DNA of 46,680 nucleotides from an uncultured Porphyromonadaceae bacterium (GTDB taxonomy: Bacteria; Bacteroidota; Bacteroidia; Bacteroidales; UBA11471), in NCBI GenBank assembly GCA_900542765.1, contig UQOX01000021.1, forward strand, positions 1 to 46,680, given 5' to 3'. A program made the translations under genes and the position numbers. Below the pieces are notes generated by a model, which was not told the origin of the DNA, did no database searches, and saw only the letters and a list, made by a program, of their open reading frames with translations. The stretch's first letter is position 1; every line of letters starts with the position of its first letter. Positions 1-8,115 of the stretch are shown in pieces.

Positions 1-89
1 TCGCTATATTTTCAGAATATAGGATTCGGTTCGGCATAGCCAAAAGCAGAAAACTCCGTTTTCCTTTTGTCTCTGCGCTCACCTTTCGC

Positions 90-97
90 TATATTTG
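90..97 (+). promoter_or_regulatory. -7 promoter element of the DUF3256 gene
   Basis: TATATTTG matches the Bacteroidetes -7 consensus TAnnTTTG exactly. It lies 20 bases before the ATG at 118, so transcription would begin near 104. This excludes the upstream in-frame TTG at 67 as the start. Confidence 0.6.
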
Positions 98-117
98 TCC
101 TCACAAAAAAGACCGAT

Positions 118-741
118 ATGCCAAAATCCATACTCTTTGCCCTGCTCCTGCTGGTTGCCACGACAGCCTACGGCCGACGCACCATCGACACATACTTCAT
201 CTCGGCGCCGACGCAACTCCTGCCGCAACTCGATGCCAACAACCGCAAAGACCTCATCGACCTGTTCGACGCCGGCCTCGAAAGCCGCATCACCGGGCCC
301 TTGGGCGGCAACATCGAAATCGGCTCTATCGACGACCGTCAAATCACGGTGCATTTTTCACCCGCATCGACCGTGCAAATCGCTTTGCTGCCAACAGCCG
401 ACACCGTGGGGGTCATCGCCGTCATACACACCGTCGACCTGCCGGCTCCCGACAGCCGCATCACCTTCTATGACACACAGTGGAACCCGATAGAAAACAA
501 CGAGCTTTTCATCGCACCCACCCCCGAGACATTCCTCAGCAAAGGTTCTAAAAAAGAGAAACGCCTGGCCGCCGGTCTCATCGACCTGCTTCCCCTGTCA
601 TACACCATCGAGGGCGACACCCTGCTGGCACGCGAATCCCTGCAAGAATACCTCCCCGAAGAGGTCTACAACCGCATCGCCTCCCTGCTGGGTAAAGAAC
701 CCGTCACCTACACATGGAACGGGAAGCGCTTTACCCGATAA
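118..741 (+). CDS. DUF3256 family secreted protein
   Basis: A 207-residue protein with a clear N-terminal signal peptide (hydrophobic LFALLLLVATTAYG, cleavage after about residue 19). The body matches my recollection of the DUF3256 family of Bacteroidales: an early stretch on being 'asked' for LLPQLDANNRKDLIDL, then STVQIALLP, and a C-terminal segment around LLPLSYTIEGDTLLA. The family is exported and has no known biochemical role. The start at 118 is chosen because the longer frame from TTG at 67 would begin inside the promoter. It is followed by 180 bases and the HU promoter, so it is probably a single-gene unit. Family assignment is from recognition, not a search. Confidence 0.75.
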   Translation: MPKSILFALLLLVATTAYGRRTIDTYFISAPTQLLPQLDANNRKDLIDLFDAGLESRITGPLGGNIEIGSIDDRQITVHFSPASTVQIALLPTADTVGVIAVIHTVDLPAPDSRITFYDTQWNPIENNELFIAPTPETFLSKGSKKEKRLAAGLIDLLPLSYTIEGDTLLARESLQEYLPEEVYNRIASLLGKEPVTYTWNGKRFTR

Positions 742-845
742 ATATTCCCGAAAGAAAGGGTGAGATTCTCAAAAATAATTCCGATATTTGCAGCCGTTTT
801 GCGAATTAAGGCACAGAATTTGAGTAGAAAAAAAAGCTAAATTCG

Positions 846-876
846 TTCGCCGAAAGAAGAAAAAGCTATATATTTG
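846..876 (+). promoter_or_regulatory. Promoter of the HU gene
   Basis: The -7 element TATATTTG is at 869-876. A degenerate -33 element TTCG is at 846-849 with a 19-base spacer. The ATG at 922 gives a leader of about 40 bases. Confidence 0.6.
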
Positions 877-921
877 CAAACCAAAAAATTAAAAACGCTA
901 ATCATTATAAAACAAAAAACA

Positions 922-1194
922 ATGACTAAGGCAGACATCGTAAACGAGATTTCAAAAAATACAGGAATCGAGAAAGCTATCGTATTGGCCACCGTTGAGC
1001 AATTCATGGAATCGGTAAAAGGTTCTTTGGCCAAAGGCAACAATGTATACCTGAGAGGATTCGGTAGCTTCATCGTGAAAAAAAGAGCCCAAAAGACCGC
1101 TCGCAATATCTCCAAAAGCACGACCATCATCATTCCCGAGCACAATATTCCGGCATTCAAACCCGCCAAAACGTTCATGAGCGAGGTAAAATAA
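922..1194 (+). CDS. HU family DNA-binding protein
   Basis: A 90-residue histone-like protein of standard HU/IHF length. It shows the N-terminal helices (MTKADIVNEISKNTGIEK), the GFGSFIVKKRAQKTARN segment that leads into the DNA-binding arm, and the C-terminal PAFKPAKTF motif of the family. In this family a dimer bends DNA and compacts the nucleoid. The ATG at 922 is preferred over an upstream in-frame start because it gives the canonical HU N-terminus and lies downstream of the promoter. The next gene, a tiny basic ribosomal-type protein, begins 53 bases later and RNase G follows, so the cluster groups nucleoid, ribosome and RNA-processing functions. Confidence 0.95.
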   Translation: MTKADIVNEISKNTGIEKAIVLATVEQFMESVKGSLAKGNNVYLRGFGSFIVKKRAQKTARNISKSTTIIIPEHNIPAFKPAKTFMSEVK

Positions 1195-1247
1195 TGTCAC
1201 CTTTCCTTTGAGCAATCAATATTATTAACATATAAACGCTTATTACC

Positions 1248-1340
1248 ATGCCTAGCGGAAAGAAAAGAAAAGGCCATAAAATGGCAACTCACAAACGTAA
1301 AAAAAGACTGAGAAAAAACAGACATAAGAAGAAAAAGTAA
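1248..1340 (+). CDS. AURKAIP1/COX24 (DUF1713)-type small basic protein, probable bS22-like ribosomal protein
   Basis: A 30-residue reading frame from ATG to TAA, of which more than half the residues are Lys or Arg. It begins MPSGKKRKGHKMATHKRKKR and ends in a Lys run. I recognise this as the short Bacteroidetes protein annotated as an AURKAIP1/COX24 domain protein. The same C-terminal domain occurs in the mitoribosomal protein mS38 and the mycobacterial 30S protein bS22, so a small-subunit role is likely. It starts 53 bases after HU and is followed by a hairpin terminator at 1375-1413. It is too short for most gene finders. That this length and composition is real rests on family recognition and its placement between a promoter unit and a terminator. 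Confidence 0.8.
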   Translation: MPSGKKRKGHKMATHKRKKRLRKNRHKKKK

Positions 1341-1374
1341 ACTTTTTCGACTTCTTATCTGTAATAAGACAAAC

Positions 1375-1420
1375 AAAGGACAGACTCCTGACTCGTTCAA
1401 GAGTTTGTCTTTTGGCTTTT
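1375..1420 (+). terminator. Rho-independent terminator after HU and the small basic protein
   Basis: AAAGGACAGACTC (1375-1387) pairs with GAGTTTGTCTTTT (1401-1413), 13 base pairs including G-U wobbles with a 13-base loop. A further T-rich stretch runs to 1420. It separates the HU unit from RNase G. Confidence 0.65.
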
Positions 1421-1467
1421 AAGAACAACAATCTGTTACCGTCAAGTCACCTAAAAACAATCCCGAA

Positions 1468-3039
1468 GTGTCAAGCGAATTAGTCGTAGACGTACAACCC
1501 AAAGAGGTATCCATCGCGCTGCTCAACGACAAGCGGTTGGTCGAGCTGCAAAAAGAGCCCTGCAACATTACGTTCGCATTGGGCGATATCTACTTGGGTA
1601 AAGTCAAGAAACTGATGCCGGGACTGAACGCTGCTTTTATCGACATAGGTTACGACAAAGACGCATTTCTTCATTACCAGGACTTAGGCCCGTTCTTCAC
1701 CACGAGCGCAAAATTTACCAAGCAGTCGCTCTCCGACCGCAAACACACGCTCTCCCTGCCCAAATACAAGTTGCAGAAAGAGCTCGAAAAAGAAGGAGCC
1801 ATCAGCGACCTGCTCAGCGTAGGACAGGAGATTCTGGTACAAATCACCAAAGAACCCATCTCGACCAAAGGGCCCCGACTCACCGCCGAGCTCTCCTTTG
1901 CCGGCCGGTTTTTGGTATTGATACCGTTTGCCGACAAGGTATCGGTGTCACAGAAAATAAAATCGAACGAGGAAAAAAACCGTTTACGCCAGCTCATTCA
2001 CAGCATCAAGCCGCAGAACTTCGGTGTCATCGTACGCACCGTGGCCGAAGGCAAACGCGTTGCCGAGCTCGACAACGAAATGAAAACGCTGGTGAAACGC
2101 TGGGAAGACAGTCTCGCCAAACTGCAAAAAGCCAAAGCGCCGTCGCTTATCTACGAAGAGACCGGCCGTGCCGTCGGCCTCCTGAGAGATATTTTCAATC
2201 CCTCATTTGAGAATATCTACGTCAACGACCCCGAGACCTTCCAGCATATCCACGACTATGTCAACATCATTGCTCCCGAATGCAAAGACATCGTCAAGCT
2301 CTACACCGACGATATTCCCATCTTCGACCACTTTGCCATCACGAAGCAAATCAAATCCTCGTTCGGTAAAACCATCTCATTCCGCAACGGAGCCTACCTC
2401 ATCATCGAACACACCGAAGCCCTGCATGTCATCGACGTCAACAGCGGCAACCGTTCGAAACCCAACTCCGACCAGGAAAACACCGCCTTCGAGGTGAACA
2501 TGGCCGCCGCCGAGGAGATTGCCCGGCAACTGCGCCTGCGCGATATGGGCGGCATCATCGTCATCGACTACATCGACATGGACAATGCCGACAACCGGCA
2601 GAAGCTCTACGACCGCATGAAAGAGCTCATGGAGAGCGACCGTGCCCGTCACAACATTCTGCCGCTCAGCAAATTCGGCCTCATGCAGATTACCCGTCAC
2701 CGCGTGCGTCCCGCCCTCGACATCACGACCGACGAAGACTGCCCCGTGTGCAACGGCAAAGGCAAAATTCCCCCGTCGATACTCTTTACCGATCGTCTCG
2801 AAGCAAAAATCGCCTTCTTGGTGAAAAAATTCAAAGTGAAGAAATTCGCCTTGCATGTCCACCCGTACATCGCGGCGTACATCACCCAAGGGTTCTTTTC
2901 CCTCCTATGGAGATGGAAAAACAAATATACCCGTGGGGTCAAACTCATTCCCAATCAGTCTTTGGCCTTGCTCGAATATAAAATATACGACAGCGAAGGT
3001 CAGGAAATAGACCTCAAAGAAGAGATTGAAATCAAATAA
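1468..3039 (+). CDS. rng: Ribonuclease E/G family endoribonuclease
   Basis: A 523-residue RNase G-type enzyme that cleaves single-stranded RNA in rRNA maturation and mRNA decay. An S1 RNA-binding domain occupies about residues 35-130, visible as GDIYLGKVKKLMPGLNAAFIDIG. The catalytic DNase I-like part shows the two metal-binding aspartates in LHVIDVNSGN (about residue 325) and IVIDYIDMD (about 365). The zinc link CPVCNGKGK is near residue 427. The length fits RNase G rather than RNase E, because the long C-terminal scaffold region is absent. Translation appears to start at GTG 1468 (MSSELVVDVQP), the usual N-terminus for Bacteroidetes homologues. A strong terminator follows at 3066-3104. Confidence 0.93.
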   Translation: MSSELVVDVQPKEVSIALLNDKRLVELQKEPCNITFALGDIYLGKVKKLMPGLNAAFIDIGYDKDAFLHYQDLGPFFTTSAKFTKQSLSDRKHTLSLPKYKLQKELEKEGAISDLLSVGQEILVQITKEPISTKGPRLTAELSFAGRFLVLIPFADKVSVSQKIKSNEEKNRLRQLIHSIKPQNFGVIVRTVAEGKRVAELDNEMKTLVKRWEDSLAKLQKAKAPSLIYEETGRAVGLLRDIFNPSFENIYVNDPETFQHIHDYVNIIAPECKDIVKLYTDDIPIFDHFAITKQIKSSFGKTISFRNGAYLIIEHTEALHVIDVNSGNRSKPNSDQENTAFEVNMAAAEEIARQLRLRDMGGIIVIDYIDMDNADNRQKLYDRMKELMESDRARHNILPLSKFGLMQITRHRVRPALDITTDEDCPVCNGKGKIPPSILFTDRLEAKIAFLVKKFKVKKFALHVHPYIAAYITQGFFSLLWRWKNKYTRGVKLIPNQSLALLEYKIYDSEGQEIDLKEEIEIK

Positions 3040-3065
3040 CCGCCCTTCTCTTTGCCCTATACACA

Positions 3066-3104
3066 ACAGCGGCCCGACGATTGACACGTCGGGCCGCTGT
3101 TTTT
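3066..3104 (+). terminator. Rho-independent terminator after rng
   Basis: ACAGCGGCCCGACG (3066-3079) pairs perfectly with CGTCGGGCCGCTGT (3087-3100) around a 7-base loop and is followed by a T run. It sits between the convergent rng and nucleoside phosphorylase genes. Confidence 0.9.
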
Positions 3105-3190
3105 CTCTTATCAGAACAAGTGGCACCGTGCAGGAAGGAAAGGTCGGGGCAGACCCTCAGAAGGGGGCGGCTGTAAGGCCCGGCAGAAGG

Positions 3191-4060
3191 TCAGATGCGC
3201 TGCAAGACCAACTCGATAAGCCCTTCGACCGAACCTTTGTAGCCGGTATCGGCTTCTCCGGCAAGGCGGTTGGCAATGATGCAGCACACCGTCATGGCAC
3301 GGTGTCCCATGAGGCGCGACAGTCCGGCCAGCGCCGAGCTCTCCATCTCATAATTGGTTATCGTGCGCCCGTGGTAGCGGAAAGCCTCGATCTTGCGGTT
3401 GAGGTCGGGGTCGGCCGGTGCGAGACGCAACTCGCGCCCCTGCGGGGCATAGAAACCGTTGGCCGAGATGGTGATGCCCCGCACCATCTCCTCGCCGGCC
3501 ACGCGGGCCACCAGTTCGGCATCGGCATCGACGACGTAGGGCGCCGCCCACTGGCGATTCCAGCCCACGAAGTCACAGAAGGCCCGTTCGAAATCGAGGT
3601 CGCTCACCGCATCGCGCCCGGCATAGAAATTGAGTACGCCGTCGAATCCGATGGACTTCTCGGCCACGACATAGGTACCGATGGGCACATGAGGCTGCAA
3701 GCCGCCCGAGGTGCCTATGCGCACCAGCGTGAGCCGGCGCAGCGTGTCGCGCACCGTGCGGGTAGAGAGGTCGATATTGGCCAGAGCGTCGAGCTCGTTG
3801 AGCACGATGTCGATGTTGTCGGTACCTATGCCGTGCGAAACAACCGTGAGGCGTTTACCCCGGTAGCTACCGGTTATCGAATGGAATTCCCGGTTGCTCA
3901 CTTCGCATTCGCGTTCTTCGAAAAACGAAGCTACGGTATCGACACGACCGGGGTCACCGACAAGTATCACCTTGTCGGCCAACTGCTCGGGACGGAGGTG
4001 GAGATGGAAGACCGACCCGTCGGCATGAAGGATAAGTTCGGAGGCAGGAATCTGTTTCAT
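3191..4060 (-). CDS. Nucleoside phosphorylase (uridine phosphorylase-like, PNP/UDP family 1)
   Basis: A 289-residue enzyme of the PNP_UDP_1 family, which splits nucleosides with phosphate to free base and ribose-1-phosphate in salvage. Visible motifs are the phosphate-binding VGDPGRV near residue 38, the RIGTSGGLQ loop near the middle, and NYEMESSALAGL, whose Met-Glu contacts ribose. The length is slightly above that of the bacterial uridine phosphorylases. Upstream in-frame starts exist at 4066 (ATG) and 4069 (GTG). MKQIPASELILHADGSVFH at 4060 is chosen because the remaining sequence aligns by eye with Bacteroides homologues from this residue. Base specificity (uridine versus purine) cannot be read from the sequence. 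Confidence 0.85.
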   Translation of the reverse strand: MKQIPASELILHADGSVFHLHLRPEQLADKVILVGDPGRVDTVASFFEERECEVSNREFHSITGSYRGKRLTVVSHGIGTDNIDIVLNELDALANIDLSTRTVRDTLRRLTLVRIGTSGGLQPHVPIGTYVVAEKSIGFDGVLNFYAGRDAVSDLDFERAFCDFVGWNRQWAAPYVVDADAELVARVAGEEMVRGITISANGFYAPQGRELRLAPADPDLNRKIEAFRYHGRTITNYEMESSALAGLSRLMGHRAMTVCCIIANRLAGEADTGYKGSVEGLIELVLQRI

Positions 4061-4081
4061 GGTCATCACACGTTTATTGCC

Positions 4082-4089
4082 TAAATATA
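4082..4089 (-). promoter_or_regulatory. Possible -7 element of the nucleoside phosphorylase gene
   Basis: The minus strand reads TATATTTA, one base off TAnnTTTG. It lies 22 bases before the ATG at 4060. The rest of the 4070-4422 gap, apart from the promoter of the next gene, shows no gene I can support. Confidence 0.4.
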
Positions 4090-4390
4090 ATACTTTCTCC
4101 GCTATCCGCTTCTTAAAAATGCCTTAAAATCGTTCCATTTCATGCTGCTCCATGGCAAGATCCAAGGCACAAAGTTGGCATAAAGCCTCCTTTCCTAAAA
4201 GGAATCTTCCGCAATACCTCTTCGGGGTACCCGATACAGATTACACCCTTCGGAAACAACATGAGCCGGAGACACCTGAAAAAAGAGCTTCTTAAATACT
4301 TATATATACAGACAACTTCTCGGAACAATAATTGGGGGAACGACATACTCAATAAAACCGGGAAAAACAGAGAAAATTCAGAATATATCA

Positions 4391-4398
4391 TATATTTG
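4391..4398 (+). promoter_or_regulatory. -7 element of the unknown secreted protein gene
   Basis: TATATTTG is an exact match to the Bacteroidetes -7 consensus and lies 24 bases before the ATG at 4423. No convincing -33 TTTG is seen. Confidence 0.5.
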
Positions 4399-4422
4399 CA
4401 TATATAACCAAAATATGGAGCT

Positions 4423-4947
4423 ATGAAAAACTTTGCTTTGAAAACTGTTCTTTTCGTGTGCTTATTCGCCGGCATGACCGCCACAGCGCAAACACAAGCC
4501 AAACTGTCGCACGGAGAAATACTCGAAGTGCGCATTATCGACGGATTCGACGGTAAAAACGTTCCCCAAGCCATCAACGCCGTCACCGACACCGACATCA
4601 AAGACCCCGTCACCCGGCAGACGATTATTCGTCGAGGCACTCCGGTGAGAATCGAGGCCAAAGTAGAAAAGCCCAAAGGATTGGGTCGAGAAGGGAAAAT
4701 CCGGCTGAATCTTCTTTCCGTACAGGCTGTTGACGGACAAGACATCAGGTTGTCCCGAACGGTCGAATACACCGAAAAAAAACGTCGTGGACTGGCTCTC
4801 GGTCTGGGTATCGGACTCCCGCTGGGGACCTTCTGTCTGCCCTGCTTTGCCTGCCTTGCCATCAAGGGTTTACCCGCCGAAATTCCCTCGGGCGAACTTA
4901 TCACCTACGTTACCGTACAAGGCGACTACACCGTCACAATTCCATAG
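4423..4947 (+). CDS. Secreted protein of unknown function
   Basis: A 174-residue protein with a signal peptide (KTVLFVCLFAGMTATAQ, cleavage near residue 24). I do not recognise a family. The mature part begins with a beta-rich segment that reads like an adhesion or transport-apparatus surface domain (ILEVRIIDGFDGKNVPQAINAV). It then has a basic stretch (EKKRRG) followed by a glycine- and cysteine-containing hydrophobic segment, LALGLGIGLPLGTFCLPC, long enough to enter a membrane, and ends in a short polar beta strand. It has its own promoter and a strong terminator, so it is transcribed alone. The overlapping antisense frame at 4140-4904 has no family features and is judged a shadow. Confidence 0.75.
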   Translation: MKNFALKTVLFVCLFAGMTATAQTQAKLSHGEILEVRIIDGFDGKNVPQAINAVTDTDIKDPVTRQTIIRRGTPVRIEAKVEKPKGLGREGKIRLNLLSVQAVDGQDIRLSRTVEYTEKKRRGLALGLGIGLPLGTFCLPCFACLAIKGLPAEIPSGELITYVTVQGDYTVTIP

Positions 4948-4966
4948 TATCCGACAGATTTCCATT

Positions 4967-4999
4967 TTTCATGGCCGGCCCCGAGGGTCGGCCATGAAA
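4967..4999 (+). terminator. Stem-loop terminator after the unknown secreted protein
   Basis: TTTCATGGCCGGCCC (4967-4981) pairs with GGGTCGGCCATGAAA (4985-4999), 15 base pairs with one G-U. The sequence on both sides is T- or A-rich, so it could act in either direction. Confidence 0.75.
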
Positions 5000-5042
5000 T
5001 TTAAAATAGGGGTTCCAAAGCAATAAAACGGCCTTTTCTCCG

Positions 5043-5050
5043 TATATTTG
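5043..5050 (+). promoter_or_regulatory. -7 element of the PorE-like gene
   Basis: TATATTTG matches the consensus exactly. Transcription would begin near 5057, about 97 bases before the ATG at 5154. Confidence 0.5.
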
Positions 5051-5153
5051 TAGACACGGGAAGGTCGAGGCAAAAATACAATCGGGGGATTCACTCCCCT
5101 TTCTTACTTTGTCTTTCTCCCTATCCTCCGTGAATGGCACGATTGATTTTAAA

Positions 5154-7121
5154 ATGAGGCATTGTATTCCGCTCCTGCTTTCGGTGGTCTTGCTCTCGCT
5201 CGTCTACGGGTGCGGAGCCAAGCTAAGCACGGCCAATGCCCAATATGAGCGGGGAGAATACTTCGCCGCAGCCACCACCTACCGCAAAGTCTACAACAAG
5301 ACCCCGGCCAAGGAACGCGCCAAACGGGGACAAATCGCTTTCCGCATCGGCGAGTGCTACCGACGCCTCAATGCCGCCCCCCGCTCGGCAGCAGGCTACC
5401 AAAACGCCGTGCGTTATGACTACCCCGACAGCACCGCGCTCTTCTACCTGGCTCGCGCCATGCAGATGCAGGGCAAATACAAGGAGGCTCAAAAAAATTA
5501 CGAAGCCTTCCTCGCACTCAAACCCGACGACCGCATGGCCGAAAACGGCTTGCAGGGCTGCGAGGCCGCTCCGGGCTGGAAAGCCTCTCCCACCCGCTAT
5601 GTCGTGAAACGGGCCAATCTCTTCAACTCGCGCCGCAGCGAGTGCGCCCCCATGTTCCTCGGCACCGACAATGACCTGCTCTACTTCTGCTCCACCAACG
5701 ACAAAGCCTCCGGCGACAAGAAAAACGATATTACCGGGCTGAAAAACAACGACATATTCTTCTCCAAAAAAGACGAGAAAGGGGCTTGGCAACGACCCGA
5801 ACCGGCAGAGGGCGGAGTGAACACCGAGAACGACGAAGGCATCATCTCCTTCTCGCCCGACGGCAACACCATGTACCTCACCCGGGCACGCCACGAAGAG
5901 GGAGTAAACACATCGGTCGAGATATGCACCTCCTCGCGCAACGATGCCCAGTGGAGCGAGCCGCAACTGTTCCAGATAACGGGCGACACCCTTTCGGTCT
6001 TTGCTCACCCGGCCGTCTCGCCCGACGGGAAATACCTCTACTTCGTGTCGGACATGCCCGGCGGCTATGGCGGCAAAGACATTTGGCGCATCGACCTGAC
6101 CGAACGCGGCACCGGGGTCGAGAACCTCGGCGTGCAAATCAATACGCCCGGCGATGAAATGTTCCCATATATCAAGTCGGACAGTACCCTCTATTTCGCC
6201 TCCGACGGCCACCCGGGCATGGGTGGGCTCGACCTCTTCAAAGCCACGATGAACGAGTTCGGCGTGTGGAAAATCGAGAACCTCGGCTACCCCATCAACT
6301 CGGCCGGAGACGACTTCGGCATCACCTTCGAGACAGGACGGGAAGCCGGCTTTTTCAGTTCCAACCGCAACGACGCCCGCGGCTATGACCACCTATACAG
6401 TTTCGAACTGCCAATTATCGAAGTGTGGATTACCGGACTGGTCATGGACCAGGACGAGGAACCCATACCCAATGCCATCATTCGCATCGTGGGGAAAGAC
6501 GGGTCGAACCAAAAAGCCTACGCCAAAGAAGACGGCACCTACAAATTCCGCCTCGACCTGGGCATCGACTATGTAATGATGGCCGGGTGCAACGGGTATC
6601 TCAACTCCCGGGGCGAATTTACCAGCGATGCCGAAGAGCGCGACGAGACCTACGGCCTCGATTTCATACTGGCGGCCATCAACAAGCCGGTGATTGTGGA
6701 AAACGTGTTTTACGAGTTCGACCGCGCCGATGTCACCCCCGAGTCGGCTGCCGCCCTCGACGAGATTATACAGATGCTCGAAGACAATCCCAACGTGTCG
6801 ATAGAGTTGGGTGCCCACACCGACATGAAAGGCAACGAGACCTACAACCTCGGCCTGTCGGAGCGCCGCGCCAAAGCCGTGGTCGACTACCTCATACAAC
6901 ACGGTGTGGCCGCCGACCGGCTGACACCCAAAGGCTACGGGAAAACGCAACCCCGCACCATTACGCGCAAGCAGGCTCGCGACTATCCCATGTTCAAAGA
7001 GGGGGACGTACTCACCGAAGAGTATATCCTCGCCCTACCGCCCGAACAACAGGAAATCGCCAACGCCCTGAACCGCCGCACCGAGTTCCGCGTGCTCGAC
7101 ACCAACTACCGTCTCATGTAA
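5154..7121 (+). CDS. PorE-like OmpA-family lipoprotein (TPR, propeller, CRD and OmpA domains)
   Basis: A 655-residue lipoprotein. The signal peptide ends in LVYGC, a lipobox. Domains in order are TPR-type helices (about 25-130), a PD40/WD40-like beta-propeller with repeats such as FSPDGNTMYL and VSPDGKYLYFVS (about 150-430), a carboxypeptidase regulatory-like domain (GLVMDQDEEPIPNAIIRI, about 440-515), and a C-terminal OmpA peptidoglycan-binding domain (about 525-650) with the diagnostic AHTDMKGNETYNLGLSERRA. The same order and a similar length are known for PorE of Porphyromonas gingivalis, a type IX secretion component that contacts peptidoglycan. Many Bacteroidetes carry paralogues with this layout, so PorE itself is an inference. 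The start at 5154 is chosen to give the lipoprotein signal. The glycosyltransferase gene begins 14 bases downstream. Confidence 0.85.
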   Translation: MRHCIPLLLSVVLLSLVYGCGAKLSTANAQYERGEYFAAATTYRKVYNKTPAKERAKRGQIAFRIGECYRRLNAAPRSAAGYQNAVRYDYPDSTALFYLARAMQMQGKYKEAQKNYEAFLALKPDDRMAENGLQGCEAAPGWKASPTRYVVKRANLFNSRRSECAPMFLGTDNDLLYFCSTNDKASGDKKNDITGLKNNDIFFSKKDEKGAWQRPEPAEGGVNTENDEGIISFSPDGNTMYLTRARHEEGVNTSVEICTSSRNDAQWSEPQLFQITGDTLSVFAHPAVSPDGKYLYFVSDMPGGYGGKDIWRIDLTERGTGVENLGVQINTPGDEMFPYIKSDSTLYFASDGHPGMGGLDLFKATMNEFGVWKIENLGYPINSAGDDFGITFETGREAGFFSSNRNDARGYDHLYSFELPIIEVWITGLVMDQDEEPIPNAIIRIVGKDGSNQKAYAKEDGTYKFRLDLGIDYVMMAGCNGYLNSRGEFTSDAEERDETYGLDFILAAINKPVIVENVFYEFDRADVTPESAAALDEIIQMLEDNPNVSIELGAHTDMKGNETYNLGLSERRAKAVVDYLIQHGVAADRLTPKGYGKTQPRTITRKQARDYPMFKEGDVLTEEYILALPPEQQEIANALNRRTEFRVLDTNYRLM

Positions 7122-7135
7122 TCCTTCAAAACATT

Positions 7136-8047
7136 ATGCTCTCCATTCTCATACCGACCTACAACTTCGACTGTTCGGCCTTTGTGCATGAACTCGCCAC
7201 ACAGGCCGATGCCTTGGGTGTCGCCTACGAAATCATCGTCTGCGACGACGGTTCGCCCGACGAAAAGAGCAAAGTCGGGAACCGGGTCATCAACAACTGG
7301 CCCCATTGCCGATTTGTCGAGCTGGCCCGCAACGGAGGGCTGGCCCGCAACCGCAACCATCTGGGCACACTGGCACGGTACGACTATCTGCTATTTCTCG
7401 ACAGCGACCTCATGCCCTGCGACGACCGGTTTGTGGCGCGTTATGTGCAGGCCGCCCGTCCCGACACGGTGATTGGAGGCACCATCAAATTCCGCGCTCC
7501 CGGCTGTTCCGAGGCCGACGCCATGAGCAACCTGCGCTATGTCTATGCCCGGGCCCGCGAAGAACGCACGGCCAAGGAACGCAACCGCACCCCCCATGCC
7601 CACTTTTCGGGATTCAGCTGCCTCATACCCCGAGGTGTGTTTGAGCGCATACGGTTCTGCGACACCCTCACCTCCTACGGTTACGAAGACACCCTCTTCG
7701 GCAAAGAGCTCGAAGCGGCCGGCATCTCCATGCGGTATATCGACAACCCGGTATTCCACGACATCACCGACAGCAGCGCGACCTTCCTGCAAAAGACCGA
7801 AACGGGGCTGCGCAACGCCCTCCTCCACCGCCAACGCATGGAGGGCCATGTGCGCATTCTCGACATACAGCAACGCCTCAAACGCGCCGGTCTGCAACCG
7901 GCGGTGCGGTTGTTCTTCGCCCTCTGCGGGAAATCGTTGCGTCGCAATCTGTTGGGGCGCCACCCGCGACTACGGTTCTTCGACCTCTACAAGCTGGGCT
8001 ATCTTGCCCGTCTCGACCATCGTCTTTCCTCGGGTAAAGCGATATAA
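7136..8047 (+). CDS. Family 2 glycosyltransferase
   Basis: A 303-residue GT-A fold enzyme. The nucleotide-sugar binding start is MLSILIPTYNFD, followed by EIIVCDDGSPDEKS. The donor-metal site is LLFLDSDLMP (about residues 85-94), and an acceptor-side motif YGYEDTLFGKEL lies near residue 185. It transfers a sugar from a nucleotide donor to an unknown acceptor, presumably at the cytoplasmic face of the membrane. It follows the PorE-like gene by 14 bases and probably shares its transcript. A perfect 15-base-pair stem-loop ends the unit. A longer frame upstream (from 6425) is the shadow of the OmpA gene, so ATG 7136 is taken as the start. Confidence 0.88.
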   Translation: MLSILIPTYNFDCSAFVHELATQADALGVAYEIIVCDDGSPDEKSKVGNRVINNWPHCRFVELARNGGLARNRNHLGTLARYDYLLFLDSDLMPCDDRFVARYVQAARPDTVIGGTIKFRAPGCSEADAMSNLRYVYARAREERTAKERNRTPHAHFSGFSCLIPRGVFERIRFCDTLTSYGYEDTLFGKELEAAGISMRYIDNPVFHDITDSSATFLQKTETGLRNALLHRQRMEGHVRILDIQQRLKRAGLQPAVRLFFALCGKSLRRNLLGRHPRLRFFDLYKLGYLARLDHRLSSGKAI

Positions 8048-8052
8048 ACACA

Positions 8053-8088
8053 GCGAGCGGCGCATCACATATATGATGCGCCGCTCGC
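8053..8088. terminator. Bidirectional terminator between convergent genes
   Basis: GCGAGCGGCGCATCA (8053-8067) pairs perfectly with TGATGCGCCGCTCGC (8074-8088) around a 6-base loop. It separates the glycosyltransferase gene from the GNAT gene. No long T run is present. Confidence 0.75.
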
Positions 8089-8115
8089 GTATAGTCGGGC
8101 AAAGGGCAGAGCCCA

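Noticed and set aside
3026..4084. Long plus-strand frame over the nucleoside phosphorylase gene
   Set aside because: It mirrors a well-recognised minus-strand enzyme in GC-rich DNA and has no family features.
4261..4407. 48-codon plus-strand frame in the gap before the unknown secreted protein
   Set aside because: It runs through the promoter of the next gene and has no family signature.
4140..4904. 254-residue minus-strand frame over the unknown secreted protein
   Set aside because: The plus-strand gene has a signal peptide, promoter and terminator; the antisense protein has none of these.
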